A stretch of DNA of 64,000 bases from Deltaproteobacteria bacterium UBA5205. Lineage in GTDB: Bacteria; Desulfobacterota; Syntrophorhabdia; Syntrophorhabdales; Syntrophorhabdaceae. The stretch is taken from assembly GCA_002412715.1 (NCBI GenBank), contig DHVP01000004.1, positions 1-64,000 of the forward strand, in the 5' to 3' direction. The position numbers were made by a program, and so were the translations under genes. Within the stretch, counting starts at the first letter, position 1. The number at the start of each line of letters is the position of its first letter. The notes beneath the pieces are model-generated. The model searched no databases. It had not been told where the DNA came from and was given only the letters and a program-made list of their open reading frames with translations. Shown piece by piece: positions 1 through 7,962 of the stretch.

Positions 1-29
1 GTGTTCGGTACGAAAGGCATGACAGTTTA

Positions 30-118
30 AAAATAGCGAGAGACAATGATTACGAGCCGGCCCGTGACCCCGAAAAAACCTTCCTACTCCCACCTTAACG
101 GGCCGGCTTCGCTATTTT
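30..118. promoter_or_regulatory. Nested inverted repeat (hairpin) in the leading intergenic region
   Basis: Two nested perfect arms are visible. The outer arm at 30-39 pairs with 109-118 (10 bp), and the inner arm at 55-65 pairs with 98-108 (11 bp, GC-rich, centred on GGCCGG). On the right the two arms abut; on the left they are separated by 15 bases. A few T residues follow. It could be a terminator of an upstream gene outside the window or a structured small RNA. Bases 119-387 hold no gene I can support and no convincing promoter; the short ORF at 165-404 was rejected. Confidence 0.5.
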
Positions 119-387
119 CTTTATCAACCAATTATTCAGCTCACAGACTGAGGTAGTCTAGAAAATGCAAAAAACATTTGCGTGGGAGAGGTATTTTTTT
201 AGCAAAAAACTGAGTGGTAAGAATTATGGAGTATTGGATATTAATGGGAAGCATTGTTCGGATGATAATAGTATAATAGATGACGAGGCGAGAAATGCCT
301 ATCAGCACCCGGACACTGGATATCCTAAAACTCACTACACAGCCCATGTAAACGGCATGGACGGCAATTACTATACTGGAGGAAAGG

Positions 388-2451
388 ATGAGTGGAGAAG
401 ATAGGAAAAAGGCTTACAGCGGGTGCGCACTGTGCTATCACAGTTGCGGCGTCGAGGTTACCATAGAGAATGGTAAGGCAGTCAAGGTTGAAGGACAGCA
501 GTCCCACCCCATGAACAAGGGGAAGCTCTGTCCCAAGGGGCAGGCGATGATCGAGCACCTGTATCATCCCGACAGACTCAAATACCCCCTGAAGAAGGTG
601 AATGGCGAATTCGTCAGAGTTTCCTGGGAAGAGGCCATGTCGGAGATCGCGGCGAAGCTGGACGACCTGAGGACGAAGTATGGTCCTTCGGCCCTGGCTT
701 TCTTCTGCGGCTCCATCGGCGTAGAGAATCTGGAGATGATATCGCTGACCCACAGGTTCAAAGGCGCCTTCGGCTCTCCTAACTTTTTCTCCGTGGAGAG
801 CATCTGTTACCGGATGAGAATACGGGCGCGTCAGATCACCTTCGGCAAATATCCCGTCGAGGAGATGGATTCGAAGCTCTACCTCCTGTGGGGCCACAAC
901 CCCGCGGCATCCGACTTCCCGCTCTCCCTCGCTATCGAGGAGAACCTGAAAAAGGGCGCGAAAGTCATCGTCATAGACCCGAGAAGGATCCCCATCGCGG
1001 ACAAGGCGGAGATCTACACATCGATAAGGCCGGGCACCGACGGCGCCCTGGCCCTTGCCATGATGAATGTTATCATCAACGAGAATCTCTATGACAAAGA
1101 GTTCCTCGATCAGTGGACCTTTGGTTTCGACAAACTCATCCCCCACGTTCAACAGTACACCCCTGAGTGGGCGGAGAAGATAACGGGTGTTAAGGCCGAG
1201 GATGCGCGCAAGATCGCCCGGATGTTCGCCACGACGCGCGGCGCATCCATCTTCCACGGTACCTGTACCCAGGATCAGTGTGCGAACGGTTCCCAGAACG
1301 ACAGGGCGCTCGCCATCCTCCAGGTCCTTACGGGCAACATCAACGTCCCCGGCGGTTGGGTCATAAGCCCGAGGCTGAGGCTCAACGACGTGAGTCTTCC
1401 CTTCCCGGGCAAGCCTCTTGGAGCGGATGAGTATCCGCTCTTCTACGAACTCTGGGGCAGGACAAGCCCGTATGCGGTCATGAACATGGTCCCCGAGAGC
1501 GTCCCCGACAAACTCCGGGCCTTCATCGTCGCCGGCGGCAACCCGCTGGTCACCATGCCCGATTCAAATGCCTTGAGAGAAGCCTTCAAGAAACTTGACC
1601 TCGTCGTCGTCTACGAGCAGTTCCTCACCGAGACGGCGCAGTACGCCGACTATGTCCTTCCGGCCCTGAACCAGCTTGAGTTCTGGGGACTCGCGTACAA
1701 CTATAATGTCTGCCACTGCCTGCCTTTCCTCATGCTGAGGCCGGCAATTCTTCCGCCCTACTACGAATGCCGCTCCATCAGGGACGTTTATACCGACCTC
1801 GCCCAGAGGCTTGGTTTCGGTGACAAGTTTGCGTGGAAGACGGACGAGGACGTGGTGAGGTATGAGCTCGAGCCCTGCGCCCTCAACTTCGAAGCCCTCA
1901 CGGCAAAACCCGAGGGCTCCATCTACCAGGAGAAGGACTACACCCTGCGCCAGGGTTCTTTCGCCACCCCCACGGGGAAGATCGAAATCTACTCGCAGGC
2001 ATTCGCCGACGTGGGCTTCGATCCCCTGCCCACGTACCTCGAACCCTCAAAGAGCCCCCAGGGACGCCGTTGGGCCGAACTGGGAGAGAAGTACCCTCTC
2101 GTCCTCGCGACGGGCACCCGGGACTTCTACTTCAACGGCGCCATGCTCCACAACATAAAGTCTCTCCAGACCTGGTCTCCCTTCCCCAAAGCGGAGCTGG
2201 GGCCCGAGACGGCGAAGAAGTACAACGTTGCCAACGGTGACGACGTGATCGTCGAGACAGACCGCGGCTTTGTGAAGATGAAGGCATCCGTCGACGCCAG
2301 GACCATGGAAGGCGTCGTCCTCGTACCCCACGGCTGGCCGGGAGAGGCCAACTGCAACAGGCTGACGGACTGCAACGCCCGCGAGCCCATCATGGGCTAT
2401 CCTGAGTGGAAAGGTCTGCTGTGCAGCATCAGAAAGGCGGATGCGGCGTAA
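388..2451 (+). CDS. Molybdopterin oxidoreductase (FdhF/NapA-type catalytic subunit)
   Basis: A 687-residue molybdenum or tungsten enzyme of the DMSO reductase superfamily. An N-terminal 4Fe-4S motif (C13-x2-C16-x3-C20 and C48 in LCPKG) is followed by the molybdopterin domain. The metal ligand is probably C140 (SICYR), a tgt codon rather than selenocysteine. The C-terminal dinucleotide-binding domain begins near residue 570. There is no Tat or Sec signal and no extra Fe-S domain, so it is probably cytoplasmic and relies on a separate electron carrier. The ATG follows GGAGGA at a good distance. It heads a tight operon with an FmdE-domain protein, a redox protein, a methyltransferase, a radical SAM protein and a CoA ligase. 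The substrate cannot be told from sequence; acetylene hydratase, formate dehydrogenase and uncharacterised relatives share this layout. Confidence 0.93.
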   Translation: MSGEDRKKAYSGCALCYHSCGVEVTIENGKAVKVEGQQSHPMNKGKLCPKGQAMIEHLYHPDRLKYPLKKVNGEFVRVSWEEAMSEIAAKLDDLRTKYGPSALAFFCGSIGVENLEMISLTHRFKGAFGSPNFFSVESICYRMRIRARQITFGKYPVEEMDSKLYLLWGHNPAASDFPLSLAIEENLKKGAKVIVIDPRRIPIADKAEIYTSIRPGTDGALALAMMNVIINENLYDKEFLDQWTFGFDKLIPHVQQYTPEWAEKITGVKAEDARKIARMFATTRGASIFHGTCTQDQCANGSQNDRALAILQVLTGNINVPGGWVISPRLRLNDVSLPFPGKPLGADEYPLFYELWGRTSPYAVMNMVPESVPDKLRAFIVAGGNPLVTMPDSNALREAFKKLDLVVVYEQFLTETAQYADYVLPALNQLEFWGLAYNYNVCHCLPFLMLRPAILPPYYECRSIRDVYTDLAQRLGFGDKFAWKTDEDVVRYELEPCALNFEALTAKPEGSIYQEKDYTLRQGSFATPTGKIEIYSQAFADVGFDPLPTYLEPSKSPQGRRWAELGEKYPLVLATGTRDFYFNGAMLHNIKSLQTWSPFPKAELGPETAKKYNVANGDDVIVETDRGFVKMKASVDARTMEGVVLVPHGWPGEANCNRLTDCNAREPIMGYPEWKGLLCSIRKADAA

Positions 2452-2474
2452 AGGAAACACGAAGGAGACAGGGA

Positions 2475-3089
2475 ATGATCCTTTCATACACTTTTGAGGA
2501 GTATGCCCGGATGGTAAAGGCCTTCCATGGCAGTACCGCCCCCGGTCTGATGATCGGCGGGTTCATGGTGGACCTGGCATATCGCAACCTGCCCGAGGGC
2601 GGGCTGTACGACGTGATATGCGAGACGGCGAAGTGCCTCCCCGACGCGGTCCAGCTTCTGACCCCCTGTTCCATCGGGAACCAGTGGCTGAGGATCATAG
2701 ACACGGGCCGCTTCGCACTTGCCTTCTATGACAAGAACACCGGGAAGGGGACACGGGTCTACATCGACGCTCCCAGGCTTGATGCCTGGCCGCATATAAA
2801 GGGCTGGTTCATGAAGCTCATCCCCAAGTCCGGACAGGACGAAGCCCGTCTTATGAAGGATATAGAAGAGGCAGGAAGCTCCATATGCTCGGCGGAGACC
2901 ATTGAGGTCTCCCTCGACCGAATTAGAAAACAGAAGGGCGGAGCCATAGCGTTGTGCCCGTCCTGCGGGGAGCCGTATCCTTCCTTGCGGGGGGCGATAT
3001 GCCCGGCATGCAGGGGCGGGATGCTGCCTTACGAAACGGGGCCGCGAAAAGGCCTTGGAACGACCATTCGGGACTGCATCGGCAAATGA
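2475..3089 (+). CDS. FmdE-domain protein with C-terminal zinc ribbon
   Basis: A 204-residue protein. Residues 1-150 match the FmdE fold (formylmethanofuran dehydrogenase subunit E family): FHGSTAPGLMIGG near the N-terminus, then a CLPDAVQ...GNQWL stretch. The last 50 residues carry two CxxC pairs (CPSC and CPAC), a zinc ribbon. The usual FmdE motif has a Cys after HGH; here the segment reads FHGSTAPG, so that metal ligand is absent. The ATG at 2475 has AAGGAGA just upstream, which is why I prefer it to an earlier ATG that would overlap the oxidoreductase gene. FmdE-domain proteins are often encoded beside molybdenum enzymes and their cofactor genes; a partner or maturation role for the upstream enzyme is inference. 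Confidence 0.85.
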   Translation: MILSYTFEEYARMVKAFHGSTAPGLMIGGFMVDLAYRNLPEGGLYDVICETAKCLPDAVQLLTPCSIGNQWLRIIDTGRFALAFYDKNTGKGTRVYIDAPRLDAWPHIKGWFMKLIPKSGQDEARLMKDIEEAGSSICSAETIEVSLDRIRKQKGGAIALCPSCGEPYPSLRGAICPACRGGMLPYETGPRKGLGTTIRDCIGK

Positions 3090-3166
3090 TGCCGCATTGA
3101 CATTCCGTTCTGTCCACCGGCATAATACCGGTGGACAGAGCTTTTTTAAAACACCAGGAGACACTC

Positions 3167-3643
3167 GTGCAAGGTGATCGGGAGATAAGGCTGGATATCA
3201 GCGTTGAGGCCGCCCCTGTGCTCGAAGCCAGAGGCATCAGGCTGGAGGATATTCGGGGAGTCATCGGTTTTGCGAATGAAACGGGGAATCTTTACGTCCA
3301 CCGCACAAGCGGCCGTTGCCTCGCCTATTTTACACCGTCGACTGCGACATACTGGGTGGAGTTCGACCGCGATGGAGACTCTTACCGGATATACACGGCC
3401 TATTCACATCGCATGGAGATACTGCACGGCTTCAATATGGAGGCCAAAAGAAAGGAAACCGCCGAGTGGACCTGTATGAAGTGCGACAGGCCTCTTGAAC
3501 TTGCGACGGTGAAGCTGAAATACATGGAGGAGACATTCGGAGTCGACATACCGGCCTGTCCGGTCTGTCAGCGCATATTCGTCAGTGAACAGGATGCAAC
3601 GGAGAAAATGGCCCTGGCAGAGAAGATGCTTGAGGACAAATAA
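3167..3643 (+). CDS. DVU_1557-like redox protein with two CxxC motifs
   Basis: A 158-residue protein. The first 110 residues form an apparent alpha/beta domain without a motif I recognise, and the C-terminal part has CMKC and CPVC pairs spaced like a rubredoxin-type or zinc-ribbon site. The GTG at 3167 is preceded by CAGGAG at six bases and starts the protein directly before the conserved region; an upstream GTG at 3131 lacks such a site. It sits 9 bases before the methyltransferase gene, in the order seen around Desulfovibrio vulgaris DVU1557-DVU1553. The family assignment rests on that order and on the CxxC pairs; no function is established. Confidence 0.75.
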   Translation: MQGDREIRLDISVEAAPVLEARGIRLEDIRGVIGFANETGNLYVHRTSGRCLAYFTPSTATYWVEFDRDGDSYRIYTAYSHRMEILHGFNMEAKRKETAEWTCMKCDRPLELATVKLKYMEETFGVDIPACPVCQRIFVSEQDATEKMALAEKMLEDK

Positions 3644-3651
3644 TCCATACC

Positions 3652-4317
3652 ATGGCAACTATTGAGTATACCTGTCTTCAGACGATAACGGGCGGGACCT
3701 TGAGACCCGGTGGATTTTCCATCACCGACCGCGGAATCGGCCTGTGCCGGTTTCCTGAAGGAACGAGGGTCCTTGACGCGGGCTGTGGCTGTGGTGCGAC
3801 GGTTCGCCGCCTGTGGGACCGACATAACATAAGGGGCTTCGGGGTCGACCACTCCCTGGCAATGCTCGCCGAAGCCGGTGTGATGTCTGCACCGGGCCCG
3901 CTTGCGGGTGCGCGGCTGGAGTCACTGCCCTTCAGGAACGGGGTTTTCGGGGGGATCATCTGTGAATGTGTTCTCTGCCTTACAAAGACTGAAACGGTGC
4001 TTCGGGAATTTTCCAGGGTAATAGGGACCGGCGGCTTTCTGATCCTGTCGGACCTGTACCGGACCAGGGCGGCTCTACCCGGCCCACCGGGTATGGAGAT
4101 CATGGAAAAGGACCGGATCCTGACACATCTGGCCCATCTTGGCTTCGATATCATCACCTTTGAAGACAGGACCGCCGACTTCAAGAGGCTGGCCGTGGAG
4201 CTCATATTGTCGGGGCATGCCTCCCGACAGTGCGGGGTTGCCGCTCCTTCCTGCGGCAAAAGGCCCGGAGCGTGGGATGGTATCGGATATTATCTTCTTG
4301 TTGCGAGGATTGCGTAA
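3652..4317 (+). CDS. SAM-dependent methyltransferase (DVU_1556/TrsM-like)
   Basis: A 221-residue class I methyltransferase. Motif I is clear (VLDAGCGCGATV, about residues 40-51), followed by GFGVDHS at the second strand and a CVLCL segment at motif IV, which is unusually Cys-rich. The N-terminus (TLRPGG, then SITDRGI) resembles the DVU_1556 family that occurs with a radical SAM protein and a C_GCAxxG_C_C protein. Its stop codon overlaps the start of the next gene, so translation is probably coupled. The methyl acceptor is unknown. Confidence 0.83.
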   Translation: MATIEYTCLQTITGGTLRPGGFSITDRGIGLCRFPEGTRVLDAGCGCGATVRRLWDRHNIRGFGVDHSLAMLAEAGVMSAPGPLAGARLESLPFRNGVFGGIICECVLCLTKTETVLREFSRVIGTGGFLILSDLYRTRAALPGPPGMEIMEKDRILTHLAHLGFDIITFEDRTADFKRLAVELILSGHASRQCGVAAPSCGKRPGAWDGIGYYLLVARIA

Positions 4318-4790
4318 TGGAAATCTCTGGAGACGAAACGATAAATCTAAGCGAACGGGTGCTCGAGGCGGTAAAGCTTAACGCGAAGGGCTACTGCTGC
4401 AGCCAGATAATGGCGATCATGATGCTCGAGAGCTTGGGACGGGAGAATCCCGGTCTCGTCAGGGCGGTCGGCGGACTCTGCAAGGGGATTGCCGATTCCG
4501 GCGAGACGTGCGGTGTGCTTCTCGGAGGGGTTTGCCTTGTTTCCTTTATTATGGGAAAGGGCTCCGACGACGAGACGCCGAACATGGATCTGCCCTTTGC
4601 AATCCATGAACTCACTGTGTGGTTCAGGGGCCGCACACAAGGACCCTACGGGGGAATGAAGTGCTGCGATATACTTGCCGTAAGCCCCGATAAGAAGGCC
4701 TGCCTCAAACTGATCGTGGAGACGTACGAAAAGGTGCTGTCGATATTGGAGACGCGCGGGCTCACGCCCCGGGGTAACGTGAATGGGTGA
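4317..4790 (+). CDS. C_GCAxxG_C_C family protein (DVU_1555-like)
   Basis: A 157-residue redox-type protein with the family pattern: a CC pair in GYCCSQ near residue 25, GGLCKG near 55, ETCGVLLGG near 65, and a CC pair in MKCCD further on. Proteins with this pattern bind iron or Fe-S centres or act in thiol redox chemistry; most are uncharacterised. The ATG at 4317 shares a base with the TAA of the preceding gene, and GAGGA lies just upstream. Its stop overlaps the start of the radical SAM gene, so three consecutive genes are translationally linked. Confidence 0.85.
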   Translation: MEISGDETINLSERVLEAVKLNAKGYCCSQIMAIMMLESLGRENPGLVRAVGGLCKGIADSGETCGVLLGGVCLVSFIMGKGSDDETPNMDLPFAIHELTVWFRGRTQGPYGGMKCCDILAVSPDKKACLKLIVETYEKVLSILETRGLTPRGNVNG

Positions 4791-6216
4791 TGCCGGCACG
4801 AAGGTGATCAAGAAGGTGGACAGCCTGTGCCCCGTCTGCCTTAAGGTTATCGGTGCCTCCATCGTGGCGCGGGGGGATGATGTCTTCCTCGAAAAGACCT
4901 GTGAGGGGCATGGCCGGTGGAGTGTTCCCCTATGGCGGGGCGAGCCCCGGTACGAGGACTGGGCACGGCCGAAAGACCCCGTTCAGCCTGAGGTTCTCTA
5001 TGGCCGGGTAGAAAAGGGGAAGGGGTGTCCCTACGATTGCGGACTCTGTGCGTCTCATCGTCAGTATCCCTGCTCGGTGCTGCTGGAGGTCACGGACCGT
5101 TGCAATCTCAACTGCCCGGTGTGCTTTGCCGATACGCCCCGTGACCGGCCGAACGCCGGCGAACCCCCGAGGTCAACCATCGCCTGGTGGTACGATCGCG
5201 TGATTCAAGCCGCCGGGCCTTGTAACATCCAGCTTTCCGGGGGCGAACCCACGCTCAGGGACGATCTCCCCGAGATCATAGCCCTCGGGGTCGAAAAAGG
5301 TTTTTCTTTCATCCAGGTGAACACGAACGGGCTTGTCATAGCACAGAGGTCCGACTATGCCGGGATGCTTCGTGATGCCGGGCTTTCAACGGTCTTTCTC
5401 CAGTTTGACGGGACCGACGACCGGATCTATCGCGAGCTGCGCGGACGCCCCCTGATGCATGAAAAGATGGCGGCCATTGAACGTTGTGCCGCGGCGGGCC
5501 TTGGTGTCATTCTTGTGCCCACCCTGGCTGCGGGAATAAACACAGGCAACATCGGCTCTATGGTCCGTTTTGCCGTGAAGATGAGCCCCGTTGTAAGGGG
5601 GATTCATTTTCAGCCTCTCAGTCATTTCGGACGTTATCCTGTTGCCGCATATTCTTCGCTGCGCTTCACCCTGCCCGAGGTTATCCGGGCGATCGAAGAA
5701 CAGGCCGGAGATATCTCCGGGAAGTGGAACTTTCTGCCGCCGGGTACCGAGAATGACCACTGTTCCTTTCATGGCAGCTTCATCGTAATGCCCGGGGGCA
5801 AACTGAAGTGCACCTCGCCATCGGCGAGTGCCTGTTGCGGGAACAGGGACGGCAGGCAGGGGCTGCTTCGCACCATATCCACCGTTGCCAGGCAATGGTC
5901 TCCCGGAGGTGCGTGCCGCCAGCCAGGGGGCGCAGCCGAAAGACCTGCCGGGGGGCTTACTGAGCCCCGGTTTTCCGACGGAGATGTCATCGACCTCGAC
6001 GCCTTTCTGCAAAGAGGAAGGGACTACGGGTTTTCCATCTCCTGTATGGCCTTCCAGGATGTCTGGAATCTCGACATCGAACGGCTGCGTGACTGCTGCA
6101 TCTCCATAATGTCCCCCGACGGACGGCTGATCCCCTTCTGCGCCTACAACCTTACGAGCGAAACAGGGAAGACCCTTTATCGTGGGAGGTTCCATGAGAA
6201 AGACGCCCCTCGATGA
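4783..6216 (+). CDS. Radical SAM protein (TrsS-like, cysteine form)
   Basis: A 477-residue protein. An N-terminal zinc-type region has LCPVC and KTCEGHG, then CPYDCGLC. The radical SAM cluster motif CNLNCPVC (CxxxCxxC) follows near residue 106, with SGGEPT after it. Further Cys residues lie near the end (ASACCG, SCMAF, RDCC). In related proteins known as TrsS, one position can be selenocysteine; here the ENDHCSFHG site uses tgt, so this is a Cys form with no in-frame TGA. The start overlaps the previous stop by 8 bases and the 3-prime end overlaps the CoA ligase gene by 23 bases. The substrate is unknown. Confidence 0.88.
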   Translation: MGDAGTKVIKKVDSLCPVCLKVIGASIVARGDDVFLEKTCEGHGRWSVPLWRGEPRYEDWARPKDPVQPEVLYGRVEKGKGCPYDCGLCASHRQYPCSVLLEVTDRCNLNCPVCFADTPRDRPNAGEPPRSTIAWWYDRVIQAAGPCNIQLSGGEPTLRDDLPEIIALGVEKGFSFIQVNTNGLVIAQRSDYAGMLRDAGLSTVFLQFDGTDDRIYRELRGRPLMHEKMAAIERCAAAGLGVILVPTLAAGINTGNIGSMVRFAVKMSPVVRGIHFQPLSHFGRYPVAAYSSLRFTLPEVIRAIEEQAGDISGKWNFLPPGTENDHCSFHGSFIVMPGGKLKCTSPSASACCGNRDGRQGLLRTISTVARQWSPGGACRQPGGAAERPAGGLTEPRFSDGDVIDLDAFLQRGRDYGFSISCMAFQDVWNLDIERLRDCCISIMSPDGRLIPFCAYNLTSETGKTLYRGRFHEKDAPR

Positions 6217-7537
6217 ATGGATCGCGCGGAAGATCCGCGGCGGCCAGGATTCCCCGTCTCCTCTTTCCCGCAACGAGATAGACCGCTACCAGTTTGAGAA
6301 GATCCGCGAGACCGTGGACTATGCACCGAGGAACAGCCCCTTTTACCGGCGGCTCCTGGAGGGTCGCAGCGGCAGCGAATTAAAAGGCCTCAACGACCTT
6401 GTCTCCTTTCCTTTTACCACCGGAGACGACATCAGAGAATCCGCTCTGAGGTTCCTTTGCGTCTCCCAGGACGAGATAGCCCGTGTGGTCACCCTCAATA
6501 CGTCGGGCACGACGGGTGTGTCGAAACGGCTCTTCTTCACCGCCGACGACCTGGAACTGACGGTGGATTTCTTCCACCACGGCATGTCCACCCTGATATC
6601 TCCCGGCCAGAAGGTGCTGATTCTGCTTCCCGGCGATAAGAAAGACAGTGTCGGCGACCTCCTGAAACGGGGGCTTGCGAGAATGGACGTGGAGGGGATC
6701 GTGCACGGGCCCGTTCGGGACGTCGACAATACCATATCCGATATCATGAAGTTTTCCGCCGATTGTCTGGTAGGCATACCGACGCAGGTCTTGTGGATTG
6801 CAAGAACGGCGGGCGGGGTCATTCCCGCCGGAAGGATCAAAAGCGTCCTTCTGTCGACGGACTACGTCCCGCAGGCCGTCGTCAGGGAGCTTGAGAGCCG
6901 GTGGCACTGCCCGGTCTTCGCTCATTTCGGAATGACGGAAACGGGCCTCGGCTGTGCCGTTGAATGCGAGGTCCGCTCCGGTTATCATATCCGTGAAGCG
7001 GACTTTTACGTCGAGATCGTCGATCCCGAGACAGGGCAGACTTGTCGGGAAGGGCAGGCGGGCGAGATCGTCTTCACCACCCTGACCCGCAGGGGAATGC
7101 CCCTCATACGGTACCGGACGGGGGACATCTCTCATTTTATGACTGAGCCGTGCCCGTGCGGCAGTGTGCTCGGGCGCCTCGGCACGGTAGCCGGAAGGCT
7201 GGACGGCAGGGTGCCTTTGGGGAAAGATCATACCGTCACCATCATCGATCTCGACGAGTCCCTCTTTCCAATCGAAGGGCTCATCAATTACTCCGCGGAG
7301 GTCGTCCGGGGTGACGGGAAGACCCGGCTCGTCCTGTTCCTCTACGCCGGGACATCCACTGATCTCAAGATCGCCAAGGCGGCCCGCGAGGCCGCGTCCT
7401 CGATCCCGGGTGTGAGGCAGGCGATCGCGGAAGGCCTGCTGGAAGTACCGCTTCCATACTTCAGCACCGAGAATCAGTTTACGACAGGTGTGGGAAAAAG
7501 GAGGATAGGACAGGGAATGATAATGGGTGATGGGTAA
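6194..7537 (+). CDS. AMP-dependent CoA ligase (DVU_1553-like, PaaK-related)
   Basis: A 447-residue adenylate-forming enzyme related to phenylacetate-CoA ligase. The nucleotide-binding loop TSGTTGVSKR is near residue 108, HFGMTETGLG near 250 and the RYRTGD hinge near 310. A CPCG pair close to the hinge resembles the zinc-binding loops of some PaaK relatives. The ATG at 6194 has GGGAGGT upstream; an in-frame GTG at 6182 is less likely. The last residues (MIMGDG and stop) are encoded by a TGATGGGTAAT-type repeat, so the C-terminus is repeat-derived. It ends the operon begun by the molybdopterin oxidoreductase; the acid it activates is unknown. Confidence 0.86.
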   Translation: MRKTPLDEWIARKIRGGQDSPSPLSRNEIDRYQFEKIRETVDYAPRNSPFYRRLLEGRSGSELKGLNDLVSFPFTTGDDIRESALRFLCVSQDEIARVVTLNTSGTTGVSKRLFFTADDLELTVDFFHHGMSTLISPGQKVLILLPGDKKDSVGDLLKRGLARMDVEGIVHGPVRDVDNTISDIMKFSADCLVGIPTQVLWIARTAGGVIPAGRIKSVLLSTDYVPQAVVRELESRWHCPVFAHFGMTETGLGCAVECEVRSGYHIREADFYVEIVDPETGQTCREGQAGEIVFTTLTRRGMPLIRYRTGDISHFMTEPCPCGSVLGRLGTVAGRLDGRVPLGKDHTVTIIDLDESLFPIEGLINYSAEVVRGDGKTRLVLFLYAGTSTDLKIAKAAREAASSIPGVRQAIAEGLLEVPLPYFSTENQFTTGVGKRRIGQGMIMGDG

Positions 7538-7555
7538 TAGGTTATGGGTTATAGG
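7515..7555. repeat. Heptad repeat (GGGTAAT type) at the 3-prime end of the CoA ligase gene
   Basis: A run of degenerate 7-base units of the form TAATGGG/TGATGGG/TTATGGG covers the end of the ligase gene and a few bases beyond. It supplies the last codons and the stop. The flank after it (CACTGCTGTCCAAAAG, 7555-7570) reappears inverted at 7863-7877 with one or two changes, so this unit and the one at 7874-7962 bracket a larger inverted structure. Confidence 0.7.
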
Positions 7556-7685
7556 CACTGCTGTCCAAAAGAATTCATTTCTCGGACTGCTTTGTTTATA
7601 AAGCAATGATTCAAGACAGGTAAATCCCGCATTTCAAAACCAGGTTTGCCTTATCTCGCAGTTCGTCATTCCAGGTTTCTCTATT

Positions 7686-7830
7686 CGTCATTCCGGCGCA
7701 GGCCGGAATCCAAGAAGACCATTCATACAACAGACAGCGTACATGTTTAAAGAGAACAGTTGGATATCCCTTCGTATGGTGATTCCTTATCCATAATTTC
7801 TCCTGGATTCCGGCCTGCACCGGAATGACG
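7686..7830. repeat. Pair of inverted REP-like sequences
   Basis: The sequence at 7686-7713 begins CGTCATTCCGG, runs through GCGCAGGCCGG and ends AATCCA. Its near-exact reverse complement is at 7804-7830. Each unit is itself a short palindrome (CCGG...CCGG). This is the widespread proteobacterial CGTCATTCCGG...CCGGAATCCA type. The 90 bases between the units and the rest of 7538-7951 contain no gene I can support. Confidence 0.75.
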
Positions 7831-7873
7831 GAGGCTCAGGAAAGAGGTTGACCTTTACATTACTTTGGACGGC

Positions 7874-7962
7874 AGTGGGTAATGGGTAATGGGAAAAACG
7901 AGAAACAAAAGAAAGAGTCCTTCCTATGACCCATAACCTATTACCCATTACCTATCTTCTTC
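7874..7962. repeat. Palindromic heptad element, copy A
   Basis: GGGTAAT heptads on the left face complementary ATTACCC heptads on the right. They enclose a spacer (7893-7927) that includes ACGAGAAACAAAA and AGAGTCCTTCCTAT. The same spacer is found in the element at 39813-39946, so this is a mobile or amplified repeat, not a chance palindrome. The right edge supplies the stop codon of the M48 protease gene. Confidence 0.8.

Noticed and set aside
165..404. 79-residue plus-strand ORF upstream of the Mo oxidoreductase
   Set aside because: It overlaps the start of that gene, has no ribosome site or recognisable motif, and its composition is unlike its neighbours.
325..1257. 310-residue minus-strand ORF opposite the Mo oxidoreductase
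   Set aside because: Antisense to a clear enzyme gene with intact motifs; long antisense ORFs are expected in GC-rich coding sequence.
4783..6216. Selenocysteine in the radical SAM protein
   Set aside because: The expected position (ENDHCSFHG) is encoded by tgt and there is no in-frame TGA, so this is a Cys form.
6380..7606. 408-residue minus-strand ORF opposite the CoA ligase
   Set aside because: It mirrors a gene whose catalytic motifs are plain, and its product matches no family I know.
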